DNA from: a virus
Strand: one strand, 5' to 3'
Virus record (IMG/VR): IMGVR_UViG_3300027906_000036
Location: 1-44,274 of that record
DNA: 44,274 nt
In this document: positions 34,835 through 42,829 of the stretch, in pieces
Layout of the letters: each line of letters begins with the position of its first letter
Position numbering within the stretch: the stretch's first letter is position 1
Translations under genes and position numbers: made by a program
The notes under the pieces: generated by a model
What the model was told of the DNA's origin: nothing
Databases searched by the model: none
The model's input: only the letters and a program-made list of their open reading frames with translations

Positions 34835-36148
34835 TTATAGAATATTAGATACTGCGAACTTTCTGTAGTATTGGTTTGTACCAGCAGAAGCTAGACCATT
34901 AGCAGGTGTAGAACCTACGAATGGGTTAGATACCATTCCGTATCTAGTTTTGAAACCAATTTTTGGTTGGAAAGTATTCTCACCAACGGCACGAACCATT
35001 TGTAATGGAACGTATGGGCAATAGAAAAGTCCAGCGTCATAAGGGTTAGACCCTCTGTAACCGACAGTTAAGTAATCAACACCAGCATATGGGTCGATGT
35101 AAACTTTAACTCTACCGTTTAGAACACCAGCAAAAGTATTACCAGTATCGTCAACGTTAATGTCAGTGTTAAGCGCAGGAGTATAATCTAATACACCAGC
35201 CATTGATAAAGCAGATGCAACGTCAGAAGAACAAAGGATAAAGTTACCTTTACCACGTCTTGTTTCTTTTGCGATTACATTTGATTCTCTTTCTATTTGG
35301 AATAATAGACCTTTGAATTTCTCAACTGACCAACGTCCGTTAGCATCAACATCTAAGTTGAAAGTACCAGCAGAAGCAGTTGCAGATGCACCTACTTTAG
35401 CTTGTATGTTAACGTTTCTTACTACTTCTCTGTTGATTTCCGCAAGGATTTCAGATGATAGTATGTTAGCGAGTTCAGATTCAGCGTCTAGACCGTGAAT
35501 TGCTTTAAGGTCTTGTGCCAATTCTAAAGTATATTCCGCTTTAAGTGCTCTTGATTTAGCAGTTACTGTAGCTTTCTCAATTGTGAAAGCCATTTGAGCG
35601 AATCCGTTGGAAGCTTCGACATCACCTAATGCTTCTGCAGTTGCAGTAGACATACCTGAACCAGTTGTGTCTTCATAAGAAGGCGAACTAGTGTCAAATG
35701 GGTCACTGATTGCAGCTGTTAATGCACCAGCTGAAGTTGCCTGAGCCGCACTCGAATAAGGAGTATGAGGTTCGTCCACGCCAAGCGCTTCAGTTTTGTT
35801 CTCACGTCCTTGAGTTGGGTAGTCGTTATACCTTGCTTTCATAGCAAAGATAAGACCTGTTGGCCCAGTCATTGGTTGAACACCACAAATGTCGTAAGCA
35901 ACCAAGTTAGGCATAGCTCTTCTTACTAGACTAATTAGGATTGGATCCCAGTTAGATACAGCAGAACTGCCAGTAGCATTTAAAGGTGCAGCTTCTTCAA
36001 GAGAAACTCTATCTTCGTTAAGAGCTTTTTCTTGGTTTTCTAGGATAACTGCAGTAACAGCCTTCTTGTAAGAGTCTTCGATTTTTGGCAAATCAGAATG
36101 CTCTAGGATAGGTTGCCACTTGTCCTGTAAGTTTTCAGATAAAAACAT
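34835..36148 (-). CDS. 23: Major capsid protein gp23
   Basis: Main shell protein of the prolate head, 437 residues (T4: 521, shorter as in other marine relatives). Recognisable core: VSNWDPILISLVRRAMPNLVAYDICGVQPMTGPTGLIFAMK, and a C-terminal GFKTRYGMVSNPF. The first 52 residues look like the propeptide removed by gp21; LEE at 50-52 before AAPLNATG fits the (L/I)xE cleavage rule. AAGGAGAT precedes the ATG. It follows the scaffold gene and ends at two terminators, consistent with very high expression. Confidence 0.97.
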   Translation of the reverse strand: MFLSENLQDKWQPILEHSDLPKIEDSYKKAVTAVILENQEKALNEDRVSLEEAAPLNATGSSAVSNWDPILISLVRRAMPNLVAYDICGVQPMTGPTGLIFAMKARYNDYPTQGRENKTEALGVDEPHTPYSSAAQATSAGALTAAISDPFDTSSPSYEDTTGSGMSTATAEALGDVEASNGFAQMAFTIEKATVTAKSRALKAEYTLELAQDLKAIHGLDAESELANILSSEILAEINREVVRNVNIQAKVGASATASAGTFNLDVDANGRWSVEKFKGLLFQIERESNVIAKETRRGKGNFILCSSDVASALSMAGVLDYTPALNTDINVDDTGNTFAGVLNGRVKVYIDPYAGVDYLTVGYRGSNPYDAGLFYCPYVPLQMVRAVGENTFQPKIGFKTRYGMVSNPFVGSTPANGLASAGTNQYYRKFAVSNIL

Positions 36149-36168
36149 TGTTTTTAATCTCCTTTAAA

Positions 36169-37527
36169 TTAACCTAATGGTTTTAGTTTACTAATTGCGT
36201 CAGAATACCTGTTCATTTCAGGAGCAAGTACAGGTGCAGACTCTTCGTCTTCAAGCGTACCAGTTCCTTCTTCAACTACAGTATCCTCGGAAATAGATTC
36301 ACCTTCAATACCGAAGTATGCTTCTTTGATTTCACTAATCTTCTCTTGGAAGTCAGCTTCGTCTTTGAAGTCTACACCGTTTGCAAGTGATTCTAATTTC
36401 TCTTTCTGTGATTCAGTTAAGTCCGAAGACGCATCCTTTACCACATTTTCTCTCTTGAGAGTGTCCAACTCTTCTGCGATGTCCATATTTTTTTGAACTT
36501 CGGAGTCAAGTTTAACTTCCATCTCATCGAGACGATTAGAAAGCTCGTCAATCACGTCATACTTTTCTTCGGGGACTTCAACGTAATGTTCTACGAACAA
36601 TGTTTTCAATCCTGAAATAAAGTTTTCAGTCATTTCAGCTTTCAAACCTCTCTCGATAGCTAATTCGTTTTCTTTCGTCCACTCGTCAGCAACGTAAGAC
36701 AAGTATTTGTCAACTGCTTCACTTAAGTCGGCTTTGACCTTATCTACTGAGGTTTGTAATTCTGTTTCGTAAGCTTCTTTCAATCCTTTTTCAACTTCTG
36801 CAACTTTACTTGATACTGCAGCTTTGAAGATTGTTTTAGCTTTTTCTTGGTTCTCTTCTGACAAGTCTAATGCTTCTGAGATTGCATTTAGGTCGTCTTC
36901 AATTTCAATCTCTACAAGTTTAGATTCGAGTTCCTCAGAAGTTTCTTCGTCAACAGATTCTTTTTTAACCTGTTCTTCTTCTTCTTCCTCGTCCTCGACA
37001 CCTTTCATCTTGCCGTACATCTCTTGAACCTTTTCGTCATCTAGTTTTTTAACTAGTTCGACAATGTTTCTTGCGATTTCTGCCTTAGTCAAAGACTCGT
37101 CAACCTCATCTTCTGAAATAGAAGAGAAAATACCTTGAAGGTCTTCTTTATTCATTTCCTTCATTGTGTTGACCATAGCTTTGATTGTTTCCATCTTAGA
37201 AGGAGCTTTTTCTTCTGCTTCAGAAACTTCTGCTTCTTCGTCAGCGCCTTCACCTTCTTTGATTTTTTCAGCCTTATCAGGTTTCCCTTCACCCTTTTGT
37301 TGTGGGTCTGCGGAAATCTCTTTGACTCCATCTTCTGCTTTATCTACAGAATCGACAGCTTTGTCAACAGGATTTTCTTCGGGTTTGACGACTTCAGCTT
37401 TTCCGCTTTCGATTTTTGCGGAATCACTTGAACCTTGCTTAGGCGGGTTTTTGTCACCTTTCTCAGCTTTAGCGTCAGGTTGTCCTGCCTCTAATAGCTC
37501 ATCTTGGTTTGTATCTAACTCTGCCAT
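36169..37527 (-). CDS. 22: Prohead core scaffold gp22-like
   Basis: Internal scaffold for head assembly, degraded by gp21 at maturation. The 452 residues are much longer than T4 gp22 (269), and extremely charged: a Pro/Lys/Glu/Ala-rich low-complexity N-terminal third (about 1-110) precedes helical, acidic coiled-coil segments. Typical recognition is weak in such sequence, so the call rests on position between gp21 and gp23, composition and the C-terminal SDAISKLKPL motif. A late promoter and CAGGAG lie upstream. Confidence 0.88.
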   Translation of the reverse strand: MAELDTNQDELLEAGQPDAKAEKGDKNPPKQGSSDSAKIESGKAEVVKPEENPVDKAVDSVDKAEDGVKEISADPQQKGEGKPDKAEKIKEGEGADEEAEVSEAEEKAPSKMETIKAMVNTMKEMNKEDLQGIFSSISEDEVDESLTKAEIARNIVELVKKLDDEKVQEMYGKMKGVEDEEEEEEQVKKESVDEETSEELESKLVEIEIEDDLNAISEALDLSEENQEKAKTIFKAAVSSKVAEVEKGLKEAYETELQTSVDKVKADLSEAVDKYLSYVADEWTKENELAIERGLKAEMTENFISGLKTLFVEHYVEVPEEKYDVIDELSNRLDEMEVKLDSEVQKNMDIAEELDTLKRENVVKDASSDLTESQKEKLESLANGVDFKDEADFQEKISEIKEAYFGIEGESISEDTVVEEGTGTLEDEESAPVLAPEMNRYSDAISKLKPLG

Positions 37528-37555
37528 ATTTTTCTCCTGTTTGAGTTTACTTTTT

Positions 37556-37563
37556 TATTTATA
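37556..37563 (-). promoter_or_regulatory. Late promoter of gp22-gp23
   Basis: Perfect TATAAATA on the minus strand, about 30 bases upstream of the gp22 ATG, giving a leader with CAGGAG. It probably drives both scaffold and capsid up to the terminators. Confidence 0.65.
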
Positions 37564-37565
37564 TG

Positions 37566-38210
37566 TTATAAGTTCTTAACGAACGTTTTCCATAAATTAA
37601 TTTTTGTTTCTTCCAGTCTAACCTGTTTTTCGTTCATTAGAATCTCTCTCATGGTCTCCATTTCTTGCCTTTTTAGGATTCCATTGTCCATAATCCACTC
37701 AACACCTTCCATGATACCGTCTACGAAGGCATCTGGCGCTGAAGGGTCTGCGACAATATCACCTGCAGTTGCAAGTTGAAAGTCCGACTTCACATACTGT
37801 GCGTCTGATTTTTGTTCTAATGAACCAAGTCCTCTTGAAGAAACACCTAGTTTTGCACCGTCATCGATAAGATTTTTTACAATCTCACCGTTAGGGGTAC
37901 TTAAAATCTTTGCTTTACCCACCCAATTTGCACCGTCTTCGTTAAGTTCGGTAATCATGTGGGATACTTTGTCTAAATTGATTGTTGGCCCTTCGGGGTG
38001 TCCTAACTCTCCGAATGCTCTTTGTTCGTTTACAAATTCTTTAATGTAACGTTTGACCTCTTTGTCCATGATTTCTTTAGGGTAGACTCTTCCGTTACGA
38101 TTCTTTATGTCTGCTTGCATAAAGACACCTTCGATAAAGTAATCTTTTTTACCATTGTCTTTGGATTCGATTAATGGTTTTGCTTCGTTATACTCTGAAA
38201 TTAATTTCAT
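37566..38210 (-). CDS. 21: Prohead protease gp21
   Basis: Serine protease that processes the prohead core and capsid. The 214 residues (T4: 212) contain the catalytic histidine in GELGHPEG (H71) and the serine in GVSSRGLG (S124 or S125), in the herpesvirus-type protease fold; DFQLATAGDIVADPSAPDA is a conserved family stretch. It overlaps the gp68-like gene by 23 bases. Certain from motifs and order. Confidence 0.95.
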   Translation of the reverse strand: MKLISEYNEAKPLIESKDNGKKDYFIEGVFMQADIKNRNGRVYPKEIMDKEVKRYIKEFVNEQRAFGELGHPEGPTINLDKVSHMITELNEDGANWVGKAKILSTPNGEIVKNLIDDGAKLGVSSRGLGSLEQKSDAQYVKSDFQLATAGDIVADPSAPDAFVDGIMEGVEWIMDNGILKRQEMETMREILMNEKQVRLEETKINLWKTFVKNL

Positions 38211-38484
38211 TGAAAATTTCCTCTTCTGTTACCCCTTCAAAATTCATTTGTTTAAAGAGTTTGGATAATTCCTTCACAGATTTTTCTGCGTCCTTCAAGT
38301 CCTTGTAAGGCCCTGTTTCATTATTATTAACGAATGCGTAAATGTCCTTACCCATTTTACTATAGGTAATGGTGTAGGTCTTTCCACCAGTTTTCATTGT
38401 ATCTACTTTAAGTTCTTTATGTTTTCTAGGCAATTTAAATTTTGCCTCATAAAGTTCTCTTGATATAGATGCAAAAGATTTCAT
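38188..38484 (-). CDS. Putative prohead core protein, gp68 position
   Basis: Protein of 98 residues between the gp67-like gene and gp21. The N-terminus MKSFASISRELYEAKF followed by a basic stretch looks like a head-core targeting segment; the remainder has beta strands (KTYTITYSKMGKDIYAFV) and a helix. T4 gp68 (141 residues) occupies this place, but I cannot see sequence identity, so the assignment is positional. Its stop lies inside gp21. Confidence 0.75.
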   Translation of the reverse strand: MKSFASISRELYEAKFKLPRKHKELKVDTMKTGGKTYTITYSKMGKDIYAFVNNNETGPYKDLKDAEKSVKELSKLFKQMNFEGVTEEEIFNEINFRV

Positions 38485-38664
38485 TTACTCTTCCTCTACT
38501 GTAGCTTCAGGTTCATTTTTCATCCAATCAACCGTTGCTTCCACTCTTTTCATGTCCACTGCTTGGGCAGCCTTCTCTTTAATGCCGTCAAAAATAGAAT
38601 CCTTAGCGTCTTGCAACTTACCTTGTTCTATTTCGTCAACTATCTTTTTTGCTATTTCAGTCAT
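38485..38664 (-). CDS. 67: Putative prohead core protein gp67-like, 59 aa
   Basis: Gene below the usual length cut-off, recovered from the gap between portal and gp68-like genes. The 59 residues are helical and charged (starts MTEIAKKIVDEI, ends ATVEEE with an acidic tail), like T4 gp67 (80 residues), which lies in the same position directly after gene 20. Its ATG is three bases from the gp20 stop and its stop abuts the next ATG. Function by synteny: internal core protein needed for correct head shape. Confidence 0.8.
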   Translation of the reverse strand: MTEIAKKIVDEIEQGKLQDAKDSIFDGIKEKAAQAVDMKRVEATVDWMKNEPEATVEEE

Positions 38665-38667
38665 TTA

Positions 38668-40203
38668 TTAAAATCCCCCAAATTCATCGTCACCACCTTC
38701 TTCGTCTCCACCCTCGTCTTCCATTTGTTTGTCCATAAGTTTTATTTCATCTTCTGTTTGCATTAAGATATTCTTACGTACAAACTCCTGAGAATAATAC
38801 TTACCAACATACTCGTCAACGGTTGATAAAGTCTCAAGTCTCTCACGCATAATTTCAGCGTCCTTCAACTCTGCGAAGTGGTTATCGCTAGCATAATCAA
38901 ACTGTACGAAGTCTTTGACCATTTTGTCAAATTCTTCACCACTTACAATTTCTTTTAGTATCAATTGAGTTCTTAAAACGTCAACAAATACTCTACTAAA
39001 CTTCTTTTGAAGTCTATTTGTGAACTTATTAAACTTAAGTTCATCTCTTTGGATTTCGGACGCACGTCCCAAATTGAATCCTGCGTCTGCTTCCATTCTA
39101 GAAGCTGGAATACTTAAACTCTTGTATAACTTCGACTTAAAGTATTCAATGTCTTCTATCTCCGAGAGATTTTGTCCGCCTGGCAAAGTTGTTATCTCTG
39201 TCCCACGTCCACCTTCTCTCCTAGGTAACCAAAAATCTTCCAACATAGACATATGTTTTCTATCATCTTTGATTTCACCCGTGTCTGCGTTGTAAACAAG
39301 TTTGTTTCTATACTTGTTCATAACCTCAGACAAATACTGTTCTGCTTTTGCTTTTGGAAGGTTACCTACGTCAATGTAGAATATCCTTCTCTCTGGCGCA
39401 CGTGATATTCTATAGATAACAAGTGCGTCTTCCATCATTGATAACTGATTTGCAGTCTTCAATGCTTTGTGCAAATATCCGATTACAACATTCTTTGTGT
39501 AATCTAGTAACCCTGATGTGGTATATGATACTGCTTCAGGGGCAATCTTCACCGTTGTTCCGTCATTCGCTGAAGATTTATCGAAACCTTTATCGTTGAA
39601 GACATAAAATTCTTCAACTTGTTTTATTACGTCAACACCTGCTTTGTCCGATTTACCTTTGATTACATTTCTGACCTTCTTAATTTTAAGTGGGTCAATG
39701 TTTCTTAGGTCTACAATACCTGCTTTCGGACGTTTGCCGTCAACGACCTTATGGAAGTATATCCTTCCATCTACGTACCATTTTCGGAATAATTCGTGAG
39801 AGTTCTGATTGAACTTCATTAAGGCAAGAATATGATTAAACTCGTCATGTATCTTGGTCTTGATACTGTCAGAGAGCTTCACATCTCTGAGGTCGAGTGA
39901 TACAATCTTGTCTTGAGAATCCGATGTGATACACTCATTAACAATATCTTCAATCGCTGAGTCGCACTCAGGGATTAGAGATATTTCACGGTATCTTGTA
40001 ATGAGGCCTGTCTCATTCTTGATACCACCTTCCATATCAATGTAGGAACCATATGCTCCACCTGATATGAACCCGCCTGGTTGTTGTTGAATGACGGGTG
40101 TACCATCATCTTCGACAGGGGGGACGAAGGAAGGTGCCTTAGACACCTCTATACTTCGTAGTTCATCCTTTTTACGGGATATTTCAAACCCAAAAATTTC
40201 CAT
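38668..40203 (-). CDS. 20: Portal vertex protein gp20
   Basis: Dodecameric portal through which DNA is packaged and ejected; gp17 docks on it. The 511 residues (T4: 524) carry the family's core: ISLIPECDSAIEDIVNECI, FRKWYVDGRIYFHK, RAPERRIFYIDVGNLPK, EDFWLPRREGGRGTEI and ADAGFNLGRASEIQRDE. The acidic Gly/Asp/Glu-rich tail (last 20 residues) is short. A late box stands five bases before the ATG, and GGGGAG is further upstream. Certain. Confidence 0.97.
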   Translation of the reverse strand: MEIFGFEISRKKDELRSIEVSKAPSFVPPVEDDGTPVIQQQPGGFISGGAYGSYIDMEGGIKNETGLITRYREISLIPECDSAIEDIVNECITSDSQDKIVSLDLRDVKLSDSIKTKIHDEFNHILALMKFNQNSHELFRKWYVDGRIYFHKVVDGKRPKAGIVDLRNIDPLKIKKVRNVIKGKSDKAGVDVIKQVEEFYVFNDKGFDKSSANDGTTVKIAPEAVSYTTSGLLDYTKNVVIGYLHKALKTANQLSMMEDALVIYRISRAPERRIFYIDVGNLPKAKAEQYLSEVMNKYRNKLVYNADTGEIKDDRKHMSMLEDFWLPRREGGRGTEITTLPGGQNLSEIEDIEYFKSKLYKSLSIPASRMEADAGFNLGRASEIQRDELKFNKFTNRLQKKFSRVFVDVLRTQLILKEIVSGEEFDKMVKDFVQFDYASDNHFAELKDAEIMRERLETLSTVDEYVGKYYSQEFVRKNILMQTEDEIKLMDKQMEDEGGDEEGGDDEFGGF

Positions 40204-40208
40204 ACTAA

Positions 40209-40216
40209 TATTTATA
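40209..40216 (-). promoter_or_regulatory. Late promoter of gp20 (leaderless spacing)
   Basis: Perfect TATAAATA on the minus strand, exactly five bases from the gp20 ATG. GGGGAG lies just upstream of the box, too far from the ATG to be a standard Shine-Dalgarno and absent from a transcript starting at the ATG. Confidence 0.62.
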
Positions 40217-40245
40217 CTCCCCTAAAAGGGTGTATTTCACTTTAA

Positions 40246-40743
40246 TTAAATAACTCTTTCCCAGTGAGAATAGTCAAATGAAACTTCAAAAGTTTCAATT
40301 TCGTCAGCAGTTCCCATATTCAGTTCAATACCACCGATATTTTGAGGGAACATATTGAAGAATTCGTATCTCGCAAGGACTGAGTCATCTTTGTTTAATT
40401 GTTCAACGAATGCTCTTGATAACAAGTAATCGTTATTAATTGCACCGATACCTGAATCTAACTGACTGATATCCAATTGCCATGCTTCTAGTGCACTTCT
40501 TACACTGAATTCAACATCGTTGATTACAGTAACTGTCCATGCTTCAAAAGTTCTGTCTCCAGCAAGTTTTAAGTTCATTCCTCTGAATGGAACTGTAACC
40601 TGACCGACAGTCATAGCGGGAATCTGAGCAGCTTGACATAGGAACTCAATCTTATTACCTGTTCTAGGTATAAAGACTCTGAACCTATTAGCTCTAGGGC
40701 CACCAGCGATTAATTGCGCTTTAAATTCATCTATTGTTGCCAT
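40246..40743 (-). CDS. 19: Tail tube protein gp19
   Basis: Main subunit of the inner tail tube, 165 residues (T4: 163). Pattern: RANRFRVFIPRTGNKIEFLCQAAQIPAMTVG, RGMNLKLAGDRTFEAW, and a C-terminal SFDYSHWERV. GGGAGA stands before the ATG. Position between sheath and portal is as in T4. Certain. Confidence 0.96.
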   Translation of the reverse strand: MATIDEFKAQLIAGGPRANRFRVFIPRTGNKIEFLCQAAQIPAMTVGQVTVPFRGMNLKLAGDRTFEAWTVTVINDVEFSVRSALEAWQLDISQLDSGIGAINNDYLLSRAFVEQLNKDDSVLARYEFFNMFPQNIGGIELNMGTADEIETFEVSFDYSHWERVI

Positions 40744-40754
40744 TTATTTCTCCC

Positions 40755-42782
40755 TTAGACTGCACCGTAAATTTCACTAAACTCTACACCTGACCTAGCA
40801 GCTACAAAGTTAAGAGTGATAAAGTTAATCGACCTGTTAGGTTTAACGAAGATAGAACATACAAATTCGTTTCTATCGATAACACTATCAGTGTTGTTTG
40901 TTTCGTCACACAATACTGAGAAGTCTATAAGACCACGTCTGTTCTTCACGTCTCTTAAGAAAGGTTCTACAGCAGCTCTAAATTGTGCTCTAGTGAATGC
41001 GTCATTGAATTCAAAGAGTTGCGCTTTAGCGGCAGTTGCGATTGCTTTCTCTAGGACTATGAACAATCTTCTTACATTGATTCTATCGAATGCAGAAGGT
41101 GTTGATAACATTGTTTTGTCACCAAATAGGACTGTTCCTTGGCCTGGGAATGTAACGATTGGGTTAACCCTTGCACTGTATAAGTCGTCTCTAGATGATT
41201 GTGAAGGATTAAATGCAAGTTTAGTTACACCTAAGTATTGACCTCTTGAGAAACCAGCAGGTGAGAACCATGGGTCTCTTAGCAAGTCAGCACGTGCCAT
41301 GAGTCCTGCAGTATGTCCATTGCCTGGAATCCAACAGTATTTGTCGTTGTATCTCTCGTAAATGTATAACCAACCACTGTCTATTACTGCATAAGAAGAA
41401 CTTGTTGCAGTATCAGCGGAAGCAATAACATTTGCGGATTGTGATGATTCGGAAGTAACTCCAACTACGTCACCTTTTCTTGGTGATACGATTGCCATAC
41501 AATCTTTTCTACTTTCACAAAGAAGAATCGCTTGATTTGTTAAAGTTGTCCAATCATTTAAAATATCTTGGTCTGTTCCTGAACCATTATCAGTTCTTGA
41601 GGAACCTACGATTAAGAATGAAATATCTATAGTTTCTGCGTCAGCAAAGTGTGTTTGCCATGCACCGAACTTCTCAGCGGCGGTTGGGTGTCTACCATTA
41701 CTACCACCACTTAGTGAGTCATTTACTGGTAGTTCCGTTGCACCGAAAGCGTCTGAAACTGATTGTGCTAATGTTCTGTGTTCAGCTGCACTATCGTGTG
41801 TACCTGTTACTGGTGAACCGTCATCTCCTACGGAGTGTCCTGCCCAGTATATGTACTCTGATTTTCTTTCTATTACGTCTCTGTAGTAATTTGATGCACC
41901 TTGAGCGTCTTTAGCGTCACTTGCAAGTGATACGAATGCGAATGTTTCTAGAACTTCGTTTTGAGTTCCAGTCCATACACCGTCTTCGTCACTTACTACT
42001 ACGTGACATTCGTCTAATGATGCACCGACAGCGGCTGCAGATGCGGAAGTGCCTGGGGCTTTATCAAAGAAAGAATGGAACTCCCAAAATCTGTTAATGT
42101 TGACTGCTGTACTTGAACCGTCAACTGCTGTAGTTAATCCTGTGTTTGCAGGTTGGTTGATTGCTTCAATGGTTAAAGTTGTACCTGAAGCAGCTGTAAT
42201 CCTGTATTCTTGAGTGTGATTATCAAATGTGATAATATCTCTTACTCTAAACAATGTAGTTGCGTTTGCAACACCTGTTACTGATGTAGCTCCAACTGCG
42301 TTATTCCCTGTAGTTGCCCCTGCGTTATCTTCAAAATAAGCTAGTGCAGATGAACATACAGATACTTTTAATGAGTTACCTAAAACTCCTGCGTGACGGG
42401 CTACCCACCTTCCTGCTGTACCTGATAAGGCACCACTTCGGTAAGATTGGACATACTCATCGTTATTTTTTAACAATGTTGTTCCATGTCCAGCTGAATT
42501 AGCACTATACAATCCTGTAGAGTTTATTCTAACTACTCTCAAAGAAGAACCATATCTTAAAAATCCTTCAGCTGAATAGTAGTCCTCTGCAGCTCCGTTG
42601 GTGTTAGCAGGTTCGTGAAAATTCTCTACTAGTCCCTTTTGGTCTGAAATTGTTACTACTTCATCAACAGGGCCCCATTGGAATGTTCCTGCGAAAGCAC
42701 CAGTTGTACTGGATACTGCAGGCACAACATTTGTAAGGTCAATCTCTTTAACCTGTACGCCTGGTGATACTTGAAATGCCAT
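40755..42782 (-). CDS. 18: Tail sheath protein gp18
   Basis: Contractile sheath subunit, 675 residues (T4: 659). N-terminus SPGVQVKEIDLTNVVPAVSSTTGAFAGTFQWGP and C-terminal part GQGTVLFGDKTMLSTPSAFDRINVRRLF match the family; the variable middle domains (about 100-370) are rich in Ala, Ser and Thr. AGGAGA is seven bases from the ATG and a late box lies about 40 bases upstream. Certain. Confidence 0.97.
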   Translation of the reverse strand: MAFQVSPGVQVKEIDLTNVVPAVSSTTGAFAGTFQWGPVDEVVTISDQKGLVENFHEPANTNGAAEDYYSAEGFLRYGSSLRVVRINSTGLYSANSAGHGTTLLKNNDEYVQSYRSGALSGTAGRWVARHAGVLGNSLKVSVCSSALAYFEDNAGATTGNNAVGATSVTGVANATTLFRVRDIITFDNHTQEYRITAASGTTLTIEAINQPANTGLTTAVDGSSTAVNINRFWEFHSFFDKAPGTSASAAAVGASLDECHVVVSDEDGVWTGTQNEVLETFAFVSLASDAKDAQGASNYYRDVIERKSEYIYWAGHSVGDDGSPVTGTHDSAAEHRTLAQSVSDAFGATELPVNDSLSGGSNGRHPTAAEKFGAWQTHFADAETIDISFLIVGSSRTDNGSGTDQDILNDWTTLTNQAILLCESRKDCMAIVSPRKGDVVGVTSESSQSANVIASADTATSSSYAVIDSGWLYIYERYNDKYCWIPGNGHTAGLMARADLLRDPWFSPAGFSRGQYLGVTKLAFNPSQSSRDDLYSARVNPIVTFPGQGTVLFGDKTMLSTPSAFDRINVRRLFIVLEKAIATAAKAQLFEFNDAFTRAQFRAAVEPFLRDVKNRRGLIDFSVLCDETNNTDSVIDRNEFVCSIFVKPNRSINFITLNFVAARSGVEFSEIYGAV

Positions 42783-42821
42783 ACTTTTTCTCCTGTTAAT
42801 GTCAAAAGTTGTTTACTGTTT

Positions 42822-42829
42822 TATTTATA
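42822..42829 (-). promoter_or_regulatory. Late promoter of gp18
   Basis: TATAAATA on the minus strand, overlapping the gp17 stop codon. The sheath gene starts about 40 bases downstream, with a standard ribosome binding site in the leader. Confidence 0.62.

Noticed and set aside
37135-37579. Two plus-strand frames opposite gp22
   Set aside because: Antisense of low-complexity coding sequence, no promoter or ribosome binding site on the plus strand.
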